Below, in pieces: positions 5,538 through 5,628 of a stretch of 5,628 nucleotides of DNA (position 1 is the first letter of the stretch; each line of letters begins with the position of its first letter). The stretch is from Solirubrobacterales bacterium (lineage in GTDB: Bacteria > Actinomycetota > Thermoleophilia > Solirubrobacterales > 70-9). The translations under genes were made by a program, and so were the position numbers. Where the stretch lies: NCBI GenBank assembly GCA_030152505.1, contig JASLJO010000022.1:1-5628 (forward strand), given 5' to 3'. A model generated the notes under the pieces. It saw only the letters and a list, made by a program, of their open reading frames with translations, made no database searches and was not told the origin of the DNA.

Positions 5538-5628
5538 CGGCTAGACGAGGATGAGTTTGATTTTCTTGTCGGGGCCGATGACGAAGACGTTGCGTACGGT
5601 CTGGTTGTCGGCGACCGCACGCCCGCCG
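5313..5628 (-). pseudogene. 1-Cys peroxiredoxin (Prx6 type), interrupted by an in-frame amber codon; 5' part outside window
   Basis: Read on the minus strand from the window edge, the frame gives TVRNVFVIGPDKKIKLILV, then a TAG at 5543-5541, then PMTTGRNFDEVLRVIDSLQL without any change of frame. Both sides match one continuous peroxiredoxin of the 1-Cys Prx6 family, peroxidases that reduce hydrogen peroxide and organic hydroperoxides through an N-terminal cysteine. The family normally reads V-Y-P-x-[TS]-T-G-R-N-F here, so the stop replaces a tyrosine codon; one changed base (position 5541) would restore TAC or TAT. After the break come the C-terminal dimerisation-domain hallmarks VATPAQWQQGDDVII and PYIRIVPQP. 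The catalytic cysteine would be in the part of the gene beyond the window. The stop could be a true nonsense mutation, an assembly or sequencing error, or a read-through site. The rest of the frame shows no decay, which favours an error or a very recent mutation. Confidence 0.8.

Noticed and set aside
5541..5543. TAG as a sense codon across the genome (code reassignment)
   Set aside because: TAG is used as the terminal stop of the adenosyltransferase and GMC genes and of this peroxiredoxin, each at the expected family end, so general reassignment is unlikely.

Overview
This is a very G+C-rich, densely coding window of bacterial chromosome. Five of the six forward genes start with GTG, third codon positions are mostly G or C, and gaps between genes run from an 8-base overlap to 44 bases. 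With the protein families present, this suggests a high-GC actinobacterium, perhaps of the Thermoleophilia/Solirubrobacterales type. That placement is an impression from style and family content; there is no rRNA or other marker gene here to confirm it.

Layout. Six genes lie head to tail on the + strand: a DUF1015 protein (39-1328), a PduO-type cob(I)alamin adenosyltransferase (1355-1921), an OsmC/Ohr-like protein (1925-2356), a GMC-family FAD oxidoreductase (2349-3962), a short-chain dehydrogenase/reductase (3968-4780) and a CoA-pyrophosphatase-type Nudix hydrolase (4825-5316). At the right edge, on the - strand and overlapping the Nudix stop codon tail to tail, is the 3' part of a 1-Cys (Prx6-type) peroxiredoxin gene. 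Its reading frame is broken by an amber codon where the family has a tyrosine. No gap exceeds 50 bases, and I saw no RNA gene, mobile element, CRISPR array or convincing terminator.

How the genes fit together. The tight spacing suggests co-transcription of at least adenosyltransferase-OsmC-GMC-SDR. TAGGNT hexamers sit 6-8 bases upstream of the GTG starts of the DUF1015 and adenosyltransferase genes. They look like -10 boxes of leaderless promoters, so there may be two transcription units. Functionally this is mostly a redox and cofactor neighbourhood: thiol peroxidase-like OsmC, flavin alcohol oxidation, NAD(P)-linked carbonyl/alcohol chemistry, CoA-derivative hydrolysis and peroxiredoxin. 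GMC followed directly by SDR could process one alcohol/carbonyl substrate in sequence, but nothing in the sequence names that substrate.

I found no clear new multi-gene system. The observation most worth checking is the single-codon interruption of the peroxiredoxin (5541-5543). Next are the two possible leaderless promoters, and the DGHHR motif of the uncharacterised DUF1015 protein.
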